Shown here piece after piece: positions 37,896 to 46,748 of a stretch of 64,000 nt of DNA. Position 1 is the first letter of the stretch; each line of letters begins with the position of its first letter. Both the position numbers and the translations under genes were made by a program. This stretch comes from Pseudodonghicola flavimaris (GTDB lineage: Bacteria; Pseudomonadota; Alphaproteobacteria; Rhodobacterales; Rhodobacteraceae). The notes below the pieces were generated by a model, which was given only the letters and a program-made list of their open reading frames with translations, made no database searches and was not told the origin of the DNA. The DNA is taken from assembly GCF_030164425.1 (NCBI RefSeq), contig NZ_JASNJD010000026.1, positions 1 through 64,000 on the forward strand, given 5' to 3'.

Positions 37896-38459
37896 TCAGC
37901 CCTTGGCCCTGGCCGCCTTCTTCCCGGACTTCCTGGCTTTCTTCGCCTTGGCCTTCAGCTTCGCGGCCTTGTCCTTTTCCTTCGCCTTCTTGGCTTTCTT
38001 CTTGGCTTTCTTCTGCGCCTTGGCGAAGGCCTTGGAGAGCGTCTCTGCCTTTCTGGCGGCCTTGGCGGCCTTCAGCCGCGCCTTGGCCCGCTTGCGCGCC
38101 CGGGCTTCCTCGGCGGTTTCGACCGGCGCGGGGGTGACCGGCGCATCGGGCACCGGCGGCGCCTTGGCGGCGGCTTTTGCCGCCCGCACCGGCACCGGTT
38201 TCGGCGCGGCAACCGCGGGCGTTTCGGCCACAACCTCCGGCGCCGGGGCCGGCGCTACCTCAGCTCCGGCCGGCGGCTGGTCCAGCAGCGCCTGCGCCTC
38301 GGCGATCATCCTCGCCGCCGTCACCGCACCGATGCCGCTGACCACGGTCAGATCGGCCGGCCGCGCCGCCGCCAACTGGCTGAGGCTGCGAAATCCGTGT
38401 TCTGCCAGGGCAAGGACCCTTGCCGGTCCAATGCCACGAATGTCGGTGAGAGGGCGCAT
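37896..38459 (-). CDS. Helix-hairpin-helix protein with histone-H1-like Lys/Ala-rich tail
   Basis: The 187-residue protein starts with a helix-hairpin-helix DNA-binding unit (about residues 1-60: LTDIRGIGPARVLALAEHGF, then VVSGIGAVTAARMIAEAQAL with two GIG hairpins). A Pro/Ala-rich linker (about 65-110) follows, then a strongly basic Lys/Ala/Arg tail (about 115-187, AKKKAKKAKEKDKAAKLKAK). The tail resembles histone H1 and bacterial H1-like proteins. It is probably a non-specific DNA-binding or nucleoid protein; no characterised homologue is claimed. An AT-rich region with a 7-bp inverted repeat lies upstream. Confidence 0.72.
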   Translation of the reverse strand: MRPLTDIRGIGPARVLALAEHGFRSLSQLAAARPADLTVVSGIGAVTAARMIAEAQALLDQPPAGAEVAPAPAPEVVAETPAVAAPKPVPVRAAKAAAKAPPVPDAPVTPAPVETAEEARARKRAKARLKAAKAARKAETLSKAFAKAQKKAKKKAKKAKEKDKAAKLKAKAKKARKSGKKAARAKG

Positions 38460-38546
38460 CTGATCTCCTTCTGGTGTCCGCCTGCGGGGGTACTGCCCCC
38501 GGTCGGCGCCGGAGGAGCCGATACCCTAGCGCAGTCGTGCGCCAAA

Positions 38547-38567
38547 TGTATATACAAAAAATATACA
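38547..38567. promoter_or_regulatory. AT-rich inverted repeat / promoter upstream of the HhH gene
   Basis: TGTATAT-N7-ATATACA is a perfect 7-bp inverted repeat in an otherwise GC-rich gap. Read leftward, TTGAAT and a 17-bp spacer precede ATACAT, a plausible sigma-70 promoter for the HhH gene that starts about 90 bp away. It could be promoter, operator or both. Confidence 0.45.
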
Positions 38568-38642
38568 AATTCAACGAGAGAGAGGCGCGCCCTGACGGCC
38601 CGCCCCCTGCAACGATCGGTTCCTGCTGCGCGAACCGGCGGC

Positions 38643-39635
38643 TCAGCCGGTTACCGTCTGGCCGGTTTCGGACCGGCGCCGCCGTTTGGGAAAAGGCACC
38701 AGCCGCTTGGCGTCCTCATCCCAGAGCTTGAGGTTCAGCGCAGCCACCGCCTCGGGAAACTTGATCCGCCGCGGCGCGTATTCCTCCGGCAGGTTATAGT
38801 GGCAGGCGCGCAGCCGGTAGGAGGGGATGCGGGCGTTGAAATGGTGGATGTCATGCAGGTTGATACAGCCCACCACCAGATCGAAAAACCAGCCGAAATC
38901 CAGCGCCGAAGACCCCTGCAGCGCCGCCAGTTGCGGATCCAGATCGGGCCGGCGGTCCCAATAGGTATCCTCGAAATTATGCTGCAGATAGACGAGGAAC
39001 ACGCCGATCATGCCGCCGATCACCGAGAACAGCAGATAGAGCCCGAGCCCCTGCCAGCCGCCGAATGCCCAGATCAGCGCCAGCCAGGCGAAGACCGCGA
39101 GATTGTGCAGAAGCACGCTGCGCACACCGTACTTCACCGTGTTGCGCGGCCAGCGGTAGCGGATGAAATAGGTGAAGGCCGAACCCAGCGGGATGAAGAT
39201 GAACGGGTTGCGGTAAAGCCGGTAGAACAGCCGCCGGCCAAAGCTGGCCTCGTTCCACTCCCGCAGCGTCATGGTATAGATCTCGCCGGTCTCGCGATGC
39301 TCCAGATTGCCGACCCCGGCGTGATGCTCATTGTGATTCTGCTTCATCACCGTGAAGGGCGAAAAGGTGAAGGGCGACAGCCCCTCGCCCGCCAGTTCGT
39401 TCTGACGGCGGGTCTTGAACAGAGAATGATGGCCGCAATCGTGCTGCAGCACGTAGAGACGCACAGCGCACAGCGCATGCACCAGCCCGGCGGGGATCAT
39501 CACATACCACAGGCTGGCATAGGCGATCAGCACGTAGAGCGATGCGAAATAAACTGCGAAGGTTCCGAAATAGCTGAGCGCCGCAAGACGGTTATCCTGC
39601 TTGGCGTACTGGCGGGTGTAGGCGCGAAGATCCAT
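38643..39635 (-). CDS. Membrane fatty acid desaturase
   Basis: The 330-residue di-iron membrane protein has the three histidine boxes of acyl desaturases: HDCGHHSLF (about residue 66), KQNHNEHHAGVG (about 103) and NLHDIHHFNARIPSY (about 273). Hydrophobic segments lie between them. It inserts a double bond into fatty acyl chains or a related lipid; position and carrier are not known. The ATG at 39635 (MDLRAYTRQYAKQDN) is chosen because in-frame codons upstream lie in non-coding sequence with no family match. Confidence 0.87.
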   Translation of the reverse strand: MDLRAYTRQYAKQDNRLAALSYFGTFAVYFASLYVLIAYASLWYVMIPAGLVHALCAVRLYVLQHDCGHHSLFKTRRQNELAGEGLSPFTFSPFTVMKQNHNEHHAGVGNLEHRETGEIYTMTLREWNEASFGRRLFYRLYRNPFIFIPLGSAFTYFIRYRWPRNTVKYGVRSVLLHNLAVFAWLALIWAFGGWQGLGLYLLFSVIGGMIGVFLVYLQHNFEDTYWDRRPDLDPQLAALQGSSALDFGWFFDLVVGCINLHDIHHFNARIPSYRLRACHYNLPEEYAPRRIKFPEAVAALNLKLWDEDAKRLVPFPKRRRRSETGQTVTG

Positions 39636-39933
39636 GATCGTCCCGTTTCTGCTTAGATCCCGGTTTCCGGTGCAAACTAATTGGTTCAGTTGTGGGGAAC
39701 AAGCCGTCACACCGCCGCATAAGCAGAATCCGCCCGCTGTAGTTCGCCCAATGACCACCCGCCGCAAGGCGGGCAAAACCGCCGCCCGGCCCCTGCCGCG
39801 ACGGCAGCCCCAAAATACCGCCACGCGTGCTTGAACCACCCACGATACACGCTTTAGATGTTGGTCGCCTGTGCCAGCCGGCGCCGCCCGCGCCTGTTCC
39901 ATGCACAGCTCACAGCCAGGACGACCTCGTGAC

Positions 39934-41019
39934 ATGACCAATATCCTCCTCTATTCCAGCCTGAATTCCTGGGCGGCCGAAGACCTCGAGAAGATCGATT
40001 TCGACTCCTTTTCCTCGCCTTCGCTGTCGCCCAACCTGATCACCGGAAGCGTCGACGGCTTCTTCATCCGGATCAGCGGCACCTTCGCCTATAGCGGCGG
40101 CACGCTTCAGAGCGGCACCGTCAGCGGCGTCGATGTCAGCTATCACAGCACACCGCTGGTGACGGTTTCGGGCGTCCGTCTGGATATGGACGATCTGGTC
40201 TATGGCTCGGTCGCGACGCTGACGCAGAAGGTCTTCGGCGGCGACGACACCCTCACCTCCTATTGGAACCAGGGCGAGACCTATTCCAGCTTCGGGGGCG
40301 ATGACCGGCTGCGGCTGGGCACCGGCGATGATGAGGTCGACGGCGGCACCGGAACCGATACCTTCGTGCTGGACACCCCCTATGCACCCGCCAGCATCGG
40401 GCTCGCCGGTCGTGCCGTGGTGGTGGACGGCGCCATGGGGCGGGATCTGCTGACGAATGTCGAGCTGCTGGAGTTCAGCAACAAGACCGTCGCGGTCGAC
40501 ACCGGCAGCACCGGCAACGACGTGATGACGGGCGATACCTATGCCAGCGCGCTGAGCGATATCCTCTTCGGTCTGGACGGCGACGACCGGATCAGCGGCG
40601 GCAAACTGGCCGACCGGCTCTTCGGCAACGATGGCGCCGACAAGCTCTATGGCGGGCGCGGCAACGATATGCTGAACGGCGGCAACGGCAATGACCTGCT
40701 CAAGGGCGCCGGCGGCTACGACACGCTGTTCGGCGGCAATGGCAATGACCGGCTCATCGGCGGCAAGGGCAACGACGTGATGACCGGTGGCGGCGGCCGC
40801 GACAGCTTCCTGTTCACCCGCGGCGATGGCAGCGACCGGATCACCGACTTCGACCTGGGCCGCGACACCATCGTGATCGACCGGGGCGCGTCGGACCTCT
40901 CCGACCTCGATTTCACCCGCAAGGGCTCGGATGTGCTGATCAGCTTCGCCAACGTGAAAATTCTGGTGGAGGACATCAAGGTCTCAGACCTGCACGACGC
41001 CGGCAATTTCGATTTCTGA
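39934..41019 (+). CDS. RTX-type calcium-binding secreted protein
   Basis: The 361-residue acidic protein lacks a signal peptide. It ends with hemolysin-type nonapeptide repeats, GGxGxDxLxG (about residues 205-300): LDGDDRISGGKLADRLFGND, GGNGNDRLIGGKGNDVMTGG. This is typical of proteins exported by type I secretion that fold on binding calcium outside the cell. A partial earlier set appears near residues 105-125. The C-terminal FDF end suits a type I signal. The N-terminal about 200 residues are unassigned. No type I exporter genes are nearby. The ATG at 39934 is chosen over a GTG at 39871. Confidence 0.87.
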   Translation: MTNILLYSSLNSWAAEDLEKIDFDSFSSPSLSPNLITGSVDGFFIRISGTFAYSGGTLQSGTVSGVDVSYHSTPLVTVSGVRLDMDDLVYGSVATLTQKVFGGDDTLTSYWNQGETYSSFGGDDRLRLGTGDDEVDGGTGTDTFVLDTPYAPASIGLAGRAVVVDGAMGRDLLTNVELLEFSNKTVAVDTGSTGNDVMTGDTYASALSDILFGLDGDDRISGGKLADRLFGNDGADKLYGGRGNDMLNGGNGNDLLKGAGGYDTLFGGNGNDRLIGGKGNDVMTGGGGRDSFLFTRGDGSDRITDFDLGRDTIVIDRGASDLSDLDFTRKGSDVLISFANVKILVEDIKVSDLHDAGNFDF

Positions 41020-41069
41020 GCCGCCGCCCCGCCCCCGCGCGGGGCGCGGACCGGACAGCTGAACATGAA

Positions 41070-41096
41070 AAAGGCGGGCCCGCGTGGCCCGCCTTT
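41070..41096. terminator. Bidirectional terminator between the RTX gene and the polyamine dehydrogenase gene
   Basis: AAAGGCGGGCC, loop CGCGT and GGCCCGCCTTT form a 10-11-bp stem flanked by A residues on the left and T residues on the right. This suits termination from both directions. Confidence 0.85.
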
Positions 41097-41122
41097 CCGT
41101 CATCTCAGCCCCTAGCCCCGGC

Positions 41123-42358
41123 TCAGGCGTTCCAGGGGTGATCGCCCTTGGCATCCTTCACCCGGGTCGGCAGGCCGATCTGGTCGAGGATGGTGAAGAA
41201 GGGTTTCGGGTCCAGTTCCTCGACGTTCTTCATCGTCTTGGCATCCCAGTCTCCGCTCGCCACCAGCATCGCGGCAGCCACCGGCGGCACGCCGGCAGTA
41301 TAGGAAATGCCCTGGCTGCCCACTTCCTCATAGGCTTCCTTGTGATCGGCGACGTTGTAGACAAAGAGCTCGACCTCCTCCCCGTCCTTCACGCCCTTGA
41401 CCAGATCGCCGATGCAGGTCTTGCCGATATAGCCCGGCGCCAGGCTGGCGGGATCGGGCAGCACGGCCTTGACCACCTTCAGCGGCACGACCTCGAGCCC
41501 CTCGGCGGTTTTCACCGGCTGCTCCGACAGCAGGCCCAGCGATTGCAGCACGGTGAAGACATTGATGTAGTGATCGCCGAAGCCCATCCAGAACCGCACA
41601 TCGGCCTGCGGATAATTGGTGGCGAGGCTGTGCACCTCGTCATGGCCCGACTGATAGGCGCGCTGGGTGCCGACGACGGGCAGGTCCCAGTCGCGGCCCG
41701 ATTCAAACATCTTCTTCTCTTTCCACTGCTGGTCTTCCCAGTAGTAGACGGTGCCGGTGAATTCGCGGAAGTTGATCTCCGGATCGAAATTCGTGGCGAA
41801 ATACTTGCCGTGCGAGCCGGCGTTGATATCGACGATATCGATCGACTTGACCTCATCCATCTGGTCGATGGCAAAGCGGGCGAAGGCATTGACCACACCC
41901 GGATCGAAGCCGGCGCCGAGGATCGCGGTCACGCCCTTCTCGGCACAGAGATCGCGCTTCTTCCACTCATAGTTGGCATACCACGGCGGGGTTTCGCAGA
42001 TTTTGGCCGGGTCTTCGTGAATGGCGGTGTCGATATAGGCCGCGCCGGTCTCGATGCAGGCATCGAGCACATACATGTTCACGAAGGCGGACCCGACGTT
42101 GATCACGATCTGCGCGCCGGTCTCCCGGATCAGATCGGCCACCGCCTGGGTGTCCATCGCATTGACCTGGTGCGCCTTGAGGACGCCCTCCTGCTTCATC
42201 GCGCCCTTTTCGCGGACCGACTCAAGGATCGCCTCACATTTGGAAAGCGTCCGGCTGGCGATGTGGATATCGCCAAGCACATCGTTGTTCTGCGCGCATT
42301 TATGCGCCACGACCTGAGCGACGCCGCCAGCGCCGATGATGAGAACGTCTCGTTTCAA
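41123..42358 (-). CDS. Carboxy(nor)spermidine dehydrogenase, saccharopine dehydrogenase family
   Basis: The 411-residue enzyme condenses aspartate semialdehyde with putrescine or diaminopropane and reduces the product with NADPH to carboxyspermidine or carboxynorspermidine. It has the N-terminal Rossmann motif VLIIGAGGVAQVVAHKCAQN, then INVGSAFVNMYVLDACIETG and GVTAILGAGFDPGVVNAFAR, all characteristic of this subgroup. The matching decarboxylase lies 57 bp upstream, which together gives the alternative spermidine pathway that avoids S-adenosylmethionine. The substrate diamine is inferred. Confidence 0.9.
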   Translation of the reverse strand: MKRDVLIIGAGGVAQVVAHKCAQNNDVLGDIHIASRTLSKCEAILESVREKGAMKQEGVLKAHQVNAMDTQAVADLIRETGAQIVINVGSAFVNMYVLDACIETGAAYIDTAIHEDPAKICETPPWYANYEWKKRDLCAEKGVTAILGAGFDPGVVNAFARFAIDQMDEVKSIDIVDINAGSHGKYFATNFDPEINFREFTGTVYYWEDQQWKEKKMFESGRDWDLPVVGTQRAYQSGHDEVHSLATNYPQADVRFWMGFGDHYINVFTVLQSLGLLSEQPVKTAEGLEVVPLKVVKAVLPDPASLAPGYIGKTCIGDLVKGVKDGEEVELFVYNVADHKEAYEEVGSQGISYTAGVPPVAAAMLVASGDWDAKTMKNVEELDPKPFFTILDQIGLPTRVKDAKGDHPWNA

Positions 42359-42415
42359 CTCAAGGGACCTCCTTCGTGTTCCTGTAGTTCGGGGTAAAGC
42401 CTCAGTTTCAAGGTT

Positions 42416-43507
42416 TCACGACAAAGCGGCCGTGAAATCCTCATAGGTGAAATCGCGCACCAAGCGGGTGCTGCCGTCCAGTTCACGAATGGCGATGGCC
42501 GGCATCTTGACGCCGTTGAACCAGTTCTTCTTGACCATCGTATAGCCGGCCGCATCCTGAATGCTCAGCCGGTCGCCCGCCTTCAGCGCCGCCGGAAAGC
42601 GGAATTCGCCGAAGATATCACCGGCCAGACAGGATTTGCCGCAGACCATCCAGTCCTGATCGCCGCTTTCCTCCATCTTCGCACTTTCGCGGTAGATGAG
42701 CAAATCGAGCATATGCGCCTCGATCGAGCTGTCGACGATGGCCAGGTTCTTGCCGTTGTAGAGCGTGTCCAGAACCGTCACCTCCAGCGTGGTCGACTTG
42801 GTGATCGCCGCCTCGCCCGGCTCCAGATAGACCTGCACCTGGTTCTGGTCGGCAAAGCGTTTCAGCCGGTCTGCCAGCCGATCCAGCGGATAGCCCTCGC
42901 CAGTGAAATGGATGCCGCCGCCGAGGCTGATCCAGTCCATCCGCCGGATCAGATGGCCGAACTGCTGTTCGATCGAGCCCAACATGGCGTCGAAGCGGTC
43001 GAAATCGGCATTTTCGCAGTTGTTGTGGAACATGAATCCGGTGATCAGATCGGCCACCGGTTCGATATCCCTGGGATCATGCTCGCCCAGCCGCGAGAAC
43101 GGCCGCGCCGGATCGGCCAGGTCGAAATCCGAGGTCGAGACGCCCGGGTTGACCCGCAGGCCGCGGATATGGCCACGGCTGGGCTCCTCGAACCGGGTCA
43201 GCTGGCCGACGGTGTTGAAGATCACCTTGTCGGAATTCGCCAACACCTCGCCGATCTCGTGATCGGCCCAGGCCACGGAATAGGCATGGGTTTCGCCGGG
43301 GAACTTCTCCCGCCCCAGCTTGACCTCGAAGAGCGAGGAAGACGTGGTGCCGTCCATGTATTCGCTCATCATGTCGAAGACCGACCAGGTGGCGAAGCAC
43401 TTCAGCGCCAACAGAGCCTTGGCGCCGGAGTGCTCCCGCAGCCAGGCGATCTTTTCCATGTTGGGAAGCAGCCGCGCCTTGTCGATCAGATAATAGGGGG
43501 TTTGCAT
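42416..43507 (-). CDS. nspC: Carboxynorspermidine/carboxyspermidine decarboxylase
   Basis: The 363-residue PLP enzyme of the alanine-racemase-like fold removes CO2 to yield norspermidine or spermidine. The PLP lysine is in SGAKALLALKCFATWSVFDM (about residue 35). LGGGIHFTGEGYPLDRL is the glycine-rich phosphate site, YLEPGEAAI follows, and MVCGKSCLAGDIFGEFRFP carries the catalytic Cys. The ATG at 43507 (MQTPYYLIDKARL) is the family start, with GGAGG somewhat far upstream. It is the first gene of the two-gene polyamine unit. Confidence 0.93.
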   Translation of the reverse strand: MQTPYYLIDKARLLPNMEKIAWLREHSGAKALLALKCFATWSVFDMMSEYMDGTTSSSLFEVKLGREKFPGETHAYSVAWADHEIGEVLANSDKVIFNTVGQLTRFEEPSRGHIRGLRVNPGVSTSDFDLADPARPFSRLGEHDPRDIEPVADLITGFMFHNNCENADFDRFDAMLGSIEQQFGHLIRRMDWISLGGGIHFTGEGYPLDRLADRLKRFADQNQVQVYLEPGEAAITKSTTLEVTVLDTLYNGKNLAIVDSSIEAHMLDLLIYRESAKMEESGDQDWMVCGKSCLAGDIFGEFRFPAALKAGDRLSIQDAAGYTMVKKNWFNGVKMPAIAIRELDGSTRLVRDFTYEDFTAALS

Positions 43508-43817
43508 CAGGGGTGCGCCTCCGACCAATAGGGACCCATAACCGAGAGCGGGGACTTAACAGGTTCGCGCCACAAAACAACCCCGGATCTTGGCGAAATG
43601 ATAGGGAATATCCCGGGGAACCGGGGCACGCGCGGAGCTGCCCGGGGGATTACCCCGGCTTTTCACCTCTCGCCCGGCCCTCCCCGCGGGTGGGCGTCCT
43701 GCAGACGTTCGGCACCGAAACAAAAGGCGACAGAGCGCCGATGTCTCGCCCCTGCCAAAGCAGGGGGGCGCCCACCCGAGATCTGGCACGCCCCTTCTGA
43801 CTTAGAAACGGGAACGA
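43508..43817. other. 310-bp intergenic region with nested inverted repeats upstream of nspC
   Basis: No gene is visible. CGGGTGGGCG (43687-43696) pairs with 43769-43778. A hairpin CCCCTGC-CAAA-GCAGGGG (43749-43766) lies inside that pair. Read leftward, GGCG-CTCTGT-CGCC is followed by TTTTGTTT (43719-43740), which looks like a weak terminator for der or an attenuator ahead of nspC. The rest is unremarkable GC-rich sequence. Confidence 0.5.
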
Positions 43818-45281
43818 TTACTTCAGGTGCTTTCTCAGCGCGCTCGGCCCAGATTTCTTGCGGCCCTTATAGGGGTTCTTGTCGCTCTGGCTGCGCAGCG
43901 TCAGCCGGATCGGCGTGCCCGGCATGTCGAAATCCTGCCGCAGCCCGTTGACCAGATAACGGCTGTAGCTGTCGGGCATCTTGTCGGGATGGCTGCACAT
44001 CACCACGAAACCCGGCGGCCGGGTCTTGGCCTGGGTCATGTAGCGCAGCTTGATCCGCTTGCCCTGCGGCGCGGGCGGCGGGTGCTGCTCCAGCATGCCA
44101 GTCAGCCAGCGGTTCAGCCGCGCCGTCGAAACCCGGCGGTTCCAGACGTCATAGGCGCGCAGGATCGCATCGTGCAGCCGGTCGAGTCCGCGCCCGGTCT
44201 TGGCCGAGACGGTGACCAGTGGCGCCCCGCGCAGTTGCGGCAGCAGCCGTTCGAAGGCCTCTTTCAGATCGCGCAGCTTTTCCTGCTTCTGATCCTCGAT
44301 ATCCCATTTGTTGACCGCGACCACCACGGCGCGACCCTCGCGCTCGGCCAGATCGGCAATCCGCAGGTCCTGCTGCTCGAAGGGGATCGCCGCATCCAGC
44401 AGCACCACCACGACCTCGGCGAATTTCACCGCCCGCAGCCCGTCCGAGACAGAGAGCTTCTCCAGCTTCTCCTGCACCTTGGCCTTCTTGCGCATGCCGG
44501 CGGTGTCGAAGATCCGCATCGGTGTGCCATCCCAGTCGATGCGCAGGGAAATTGCGTCGCGGGTGATCCCGGCCTCCGGCCCGGTCAGCAGCCTGTCCTC
44601 GCCCAGGATCTTGTTGATCAGCGTCGACTTGCCGGCATTGGGGCGACCGACCACCGCCACCTGCAGCGGTTTAGCCGCAGTGGGCGCCGGCGCACCGGCG
44701 ATCTCTTCGCCGTCCTCATCGAAATCGGCCTCGTCATCGACCGTCACCTCGGTCTCGGGCGCGTGTTCGGCCGCCCGCTCGGCGAAGTCATCGGCGATCG
44801 GCATCAGCTGGGAATAGAGGTCGTTCAGCCCCTCGCCATGTTCGCCGGACAGACGAATCGGCTCGCCCAGCCCCAGCCCGTAGGCCTCGATCACCCCGGC
44901 ATCGGCTGCCGATCCCTCGGCCTTGTTGGCGGCCAAGATCACATGCGCCGATCGTTTGCGCAGGATCTCGGCAAAGACCTCGTCGGTCGGCGTCACCCCG
45001 GCCCGGGCGTCGACCATGAACAGGCAGACATCGGCCATGTCGACGGCACGTTCGGTCAGGCGCCGCATCCGGCCCTGCAGGCTGTCGTCGGTAGCGTCCT
45101 CCAGCCCGGCGGTGTCGATCACCGTAAAGCGCAGATCGCCCAACCGCGCCTCGCCCTCGCGCAGGTCGCGCGTCACGCCGGGCTGATCATCGACCAGCGC
45201 CAGCCGCTTGCCGACCAGACGGTTGAACAATGTGGACTTGCCGACATTCGGCCGGCCCACGATGGCGAGGGTGAAACTCAT
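43818..45281 (-). CDS. der: Ribosome biogenesis GTPase Der
   Basis: Der (EngA) has two tandem GTPase domains and a KH-like C-terminal domain and is needed for 50S subunit assembly. The 487-residue sequence shows the first G1 in [20 protein letters not shown], the second in [20 protein letters not shown] (about residue 210), NKWDIED as G4 of the second domain, and the KH region [18 protein letters not shown] at the end. An acidic linker (about 170-205) joins the domains. bamB lies 49 bp upstream in the same direction. Confidence 0.97.
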   Translation of the reverse strand: MSFTLAIVGRPNVGKSTLFNRLVGKRLALVDDQPGVTRDLREGEARLGDLRFTVIDTAGLEDATDDSLQGRMRRLTERAVDMADVCLFMVDARAGVTPTDEVFAEILRKRSAHVILAANKAEGSAADAGVIEAYGLGLGEPIRLSGEHGEGLNDLYSQLMPIADDFAERAAEHAPETEVTVDDEADFDEDGEEIAGAPAPTAAKPLQVAVVGRPNAGKSTLINKILGEDRLLTGPEAGITRDAISLRIDWDGTPMRIFDTAGMRKKAKVQEKLEKLSVSDGLRAVKFAEVVVVLLDAAIPFEQQDLRIADLAEREGRAVVVAVNKWDIEDQKQEKLRDLKEAFERLLPQLRGAPLVTVSAKTGRGLDRLHDAILRAYDVWNRRVSTARLNRWLTGMLEQHPPPAPQGKRIKLRYMTQAKTRPPGFVVMCSHPDKMPDSYSRYLVNGLRQDFDMPGTPIRLTLRSQSDKNPYKGRKKSGPSALRKHLK

Positions 45282-45330
45282 GCGTACGAACTTTCGAAAA
45301 CCTGAATGCGCCCTTTAGCGCATCCGCGCG

Positions 45331-46659
45331 TCAACGGAAAGCGTAGAGTAGGCCCGCGCGGCTGACCACATAAAGTGTGCCGCCCGCCACCGACGGCGCG
45401 GTGGTGGCGCCGCCCGGCACCTCGAGCGAGGAGAGCCAGCCGCCGCTCTTGGGATCGAAGAAATGGACATAGCCGTCGCTGGAGGCGACCACGATGCGGT
45501 TGCCGGCCAGGATCGGGCCATAGTTGGCATAGACCGCGCCCCGCTTGCGCGAGGTGTCACGCACATAGTCGTTCAGATCGTTGGTCCAGATGATTGTGCC
45601 GTCTCGGGAGTCGAGCCGCACCAGCTTGTTCTGGTCGCTGATCAGGAAGACGCTGCCGCCGGCCGGCACCACCGGCCCCAGGGCGCCTTCGCGTGCGGTC
45701 CACAGCCGGTCGCCGGTGTCGATATCATAGGCCACGGTGCGGCCCGACTGGTTGCCGGCATAGACCCGGCCGCCATCGATCACCGGGCTGCCGGTGACGT
45801 CCATGATCATGGTGCGGGCGCGGCCCTTGCGCTTGCCGGCGACCGACGCATACCAGCGGCGCAGACCGCCGCGGCGGAAGGTCGCCATCAGGTCGCCCGA
45901 GCCGAAGGCGAAGATCGCCAGTTCCTGATTCACCGCCGGCGCCGGGGCACCCAGCACATTGGTGATGCTCGGCGTGGCCGAGACCTGCCAGACGATGCGG
46001 CCGTCCTTGGTGTCGACCGCCCAGCCGGTATCGTCGCCGGCCACCAGATAGACCAGACCGCCGTAGACCGTCGGCTGTCCCGATCCGGTGGCGTCCAGCC
46101 GCTGCTGCCAGCGCTGTTTGCCGGTGGCGGCATCCAGCGCCGTCAGCCGGCCATAGCCGGAGGAGACATAGAGCGTGCCTTCGTGATAGGCGAGCCCACC
46201 GCCGGTGGCCTGTCCGTCGGAGTCGGTCGCCGGCACCAGATCGGTGCTCCAGGCGACGGCGCCGCCGGTGGTGACGGCGGTGACGCGAGCAGAGGAATCG
46301 AGCGTATAGATCAGGCCGTTGGCGATCACCGGCTGCGCGGTGATGCGCTGGCGCAGCGCGTCCCCTTCGCCGATCGGCGCCGTCCACAGCAGGCTGGGCG
46401 CGCTCGACAGCGCCGGATTGCTGACCCGATAGGACGGGGTGCCCTGCCCCTGCGTCCAGGCGCTGTTGCTGGTCTGGGACGGCAGCCGGATCACGCGGCT
46501 CTCATTCGCCGGGGTCTCGGCTGCCAGCGTCTCCTCGGCGTAGATCGGCTCCCGCTCGCCGGGAAGGATCACCTCCTGCTCGGCGCAGGCGGAGAGCAAC
46601 AGAACCGTGCCGCCGACAAGGGCCAGCCCGGTACGCGAAAGGGAAAACGCTGCGGTCAT
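45331..46659 (-). CDS. bamB: Outer membrane assembly lipoprotein BamB (PQQ-like beta-propeller)
   Basis: BamB is a lipoprotein of the BAM complex that inserts beta-barrel proteins. The 442-residue chain starts with a lipoprotein signal peptide ending in VLLLSACAEQ (lipobox LSAC). Eight-bladed propeller repeats follow, such as IYTLDSSARVTAVTTGGAVA, LTALDAATGKQRWQQRLD and YDIDTGDRLWTAREG. It stands between yfgM and der, the order conserved in many proteobacteria, which supports the assignment. Confidence 0.92.
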   Translation of the reverse strand: MTAAFSLSRTGLALVGGTVLLLSACAEQEVILPGEREPIYAEETLAAETPANESRVIRLPSQTSNSAWTQGQGTPSYRVSNPALSSAPSLLWTAPIGEGDALRQRITAQPVIANGLIYTLDSSARVTAVTTGGAVAWSTDLVPATDSDGQATGGGLAYHEGTLYVSSGYGRLTALDAATGKQRWQQRLDATGSGQPTVYGGLVYLVAGDDTGWAVDTKDGRIVWQVSATPSITNVLGAPAPAVNQELAIFAFGSGDLMATFRRGGLRRWYASVAGKRKGRARTMIMDVTGSPVIDGGRVYAGNQSGRTVAYDIDTGDRLWTAREGALGPVVPAGGSVFLISDQNKLVRLDSRDGTIIWTNDLNDYVRDTSRKRGAVYANYGPILAGNRIVVASSDGYVHFFDPKSGGWLSSLEVPGGATTAPSVAGGTLYVVSRAGLLYAFR

Positions 46660-46748
46660 GGGAAGGTGCCTGATGCTCTGCCTGTCGTTTCGTTCGTAGT
46701 TCCAAGTACCGGCCGCCCGCCCGCGGGCACGCGATCCGGTCTGTCTGA

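Noticed and set aside
38643-39941. Longer start for the desaturase (432 codons)
   Set aside because: The extra 102 codons cross intergenic sequence and encode low-complexity residues with no family match; the ATG at 39635 fits the desaturase family start.
39934-41019. RTX protein considered as a toxin
   Set aside because: It has few nonapeptide repeats, no hydrophobic pore-forming region and no acyltransferase gene nearby. A toxin label is not supported.
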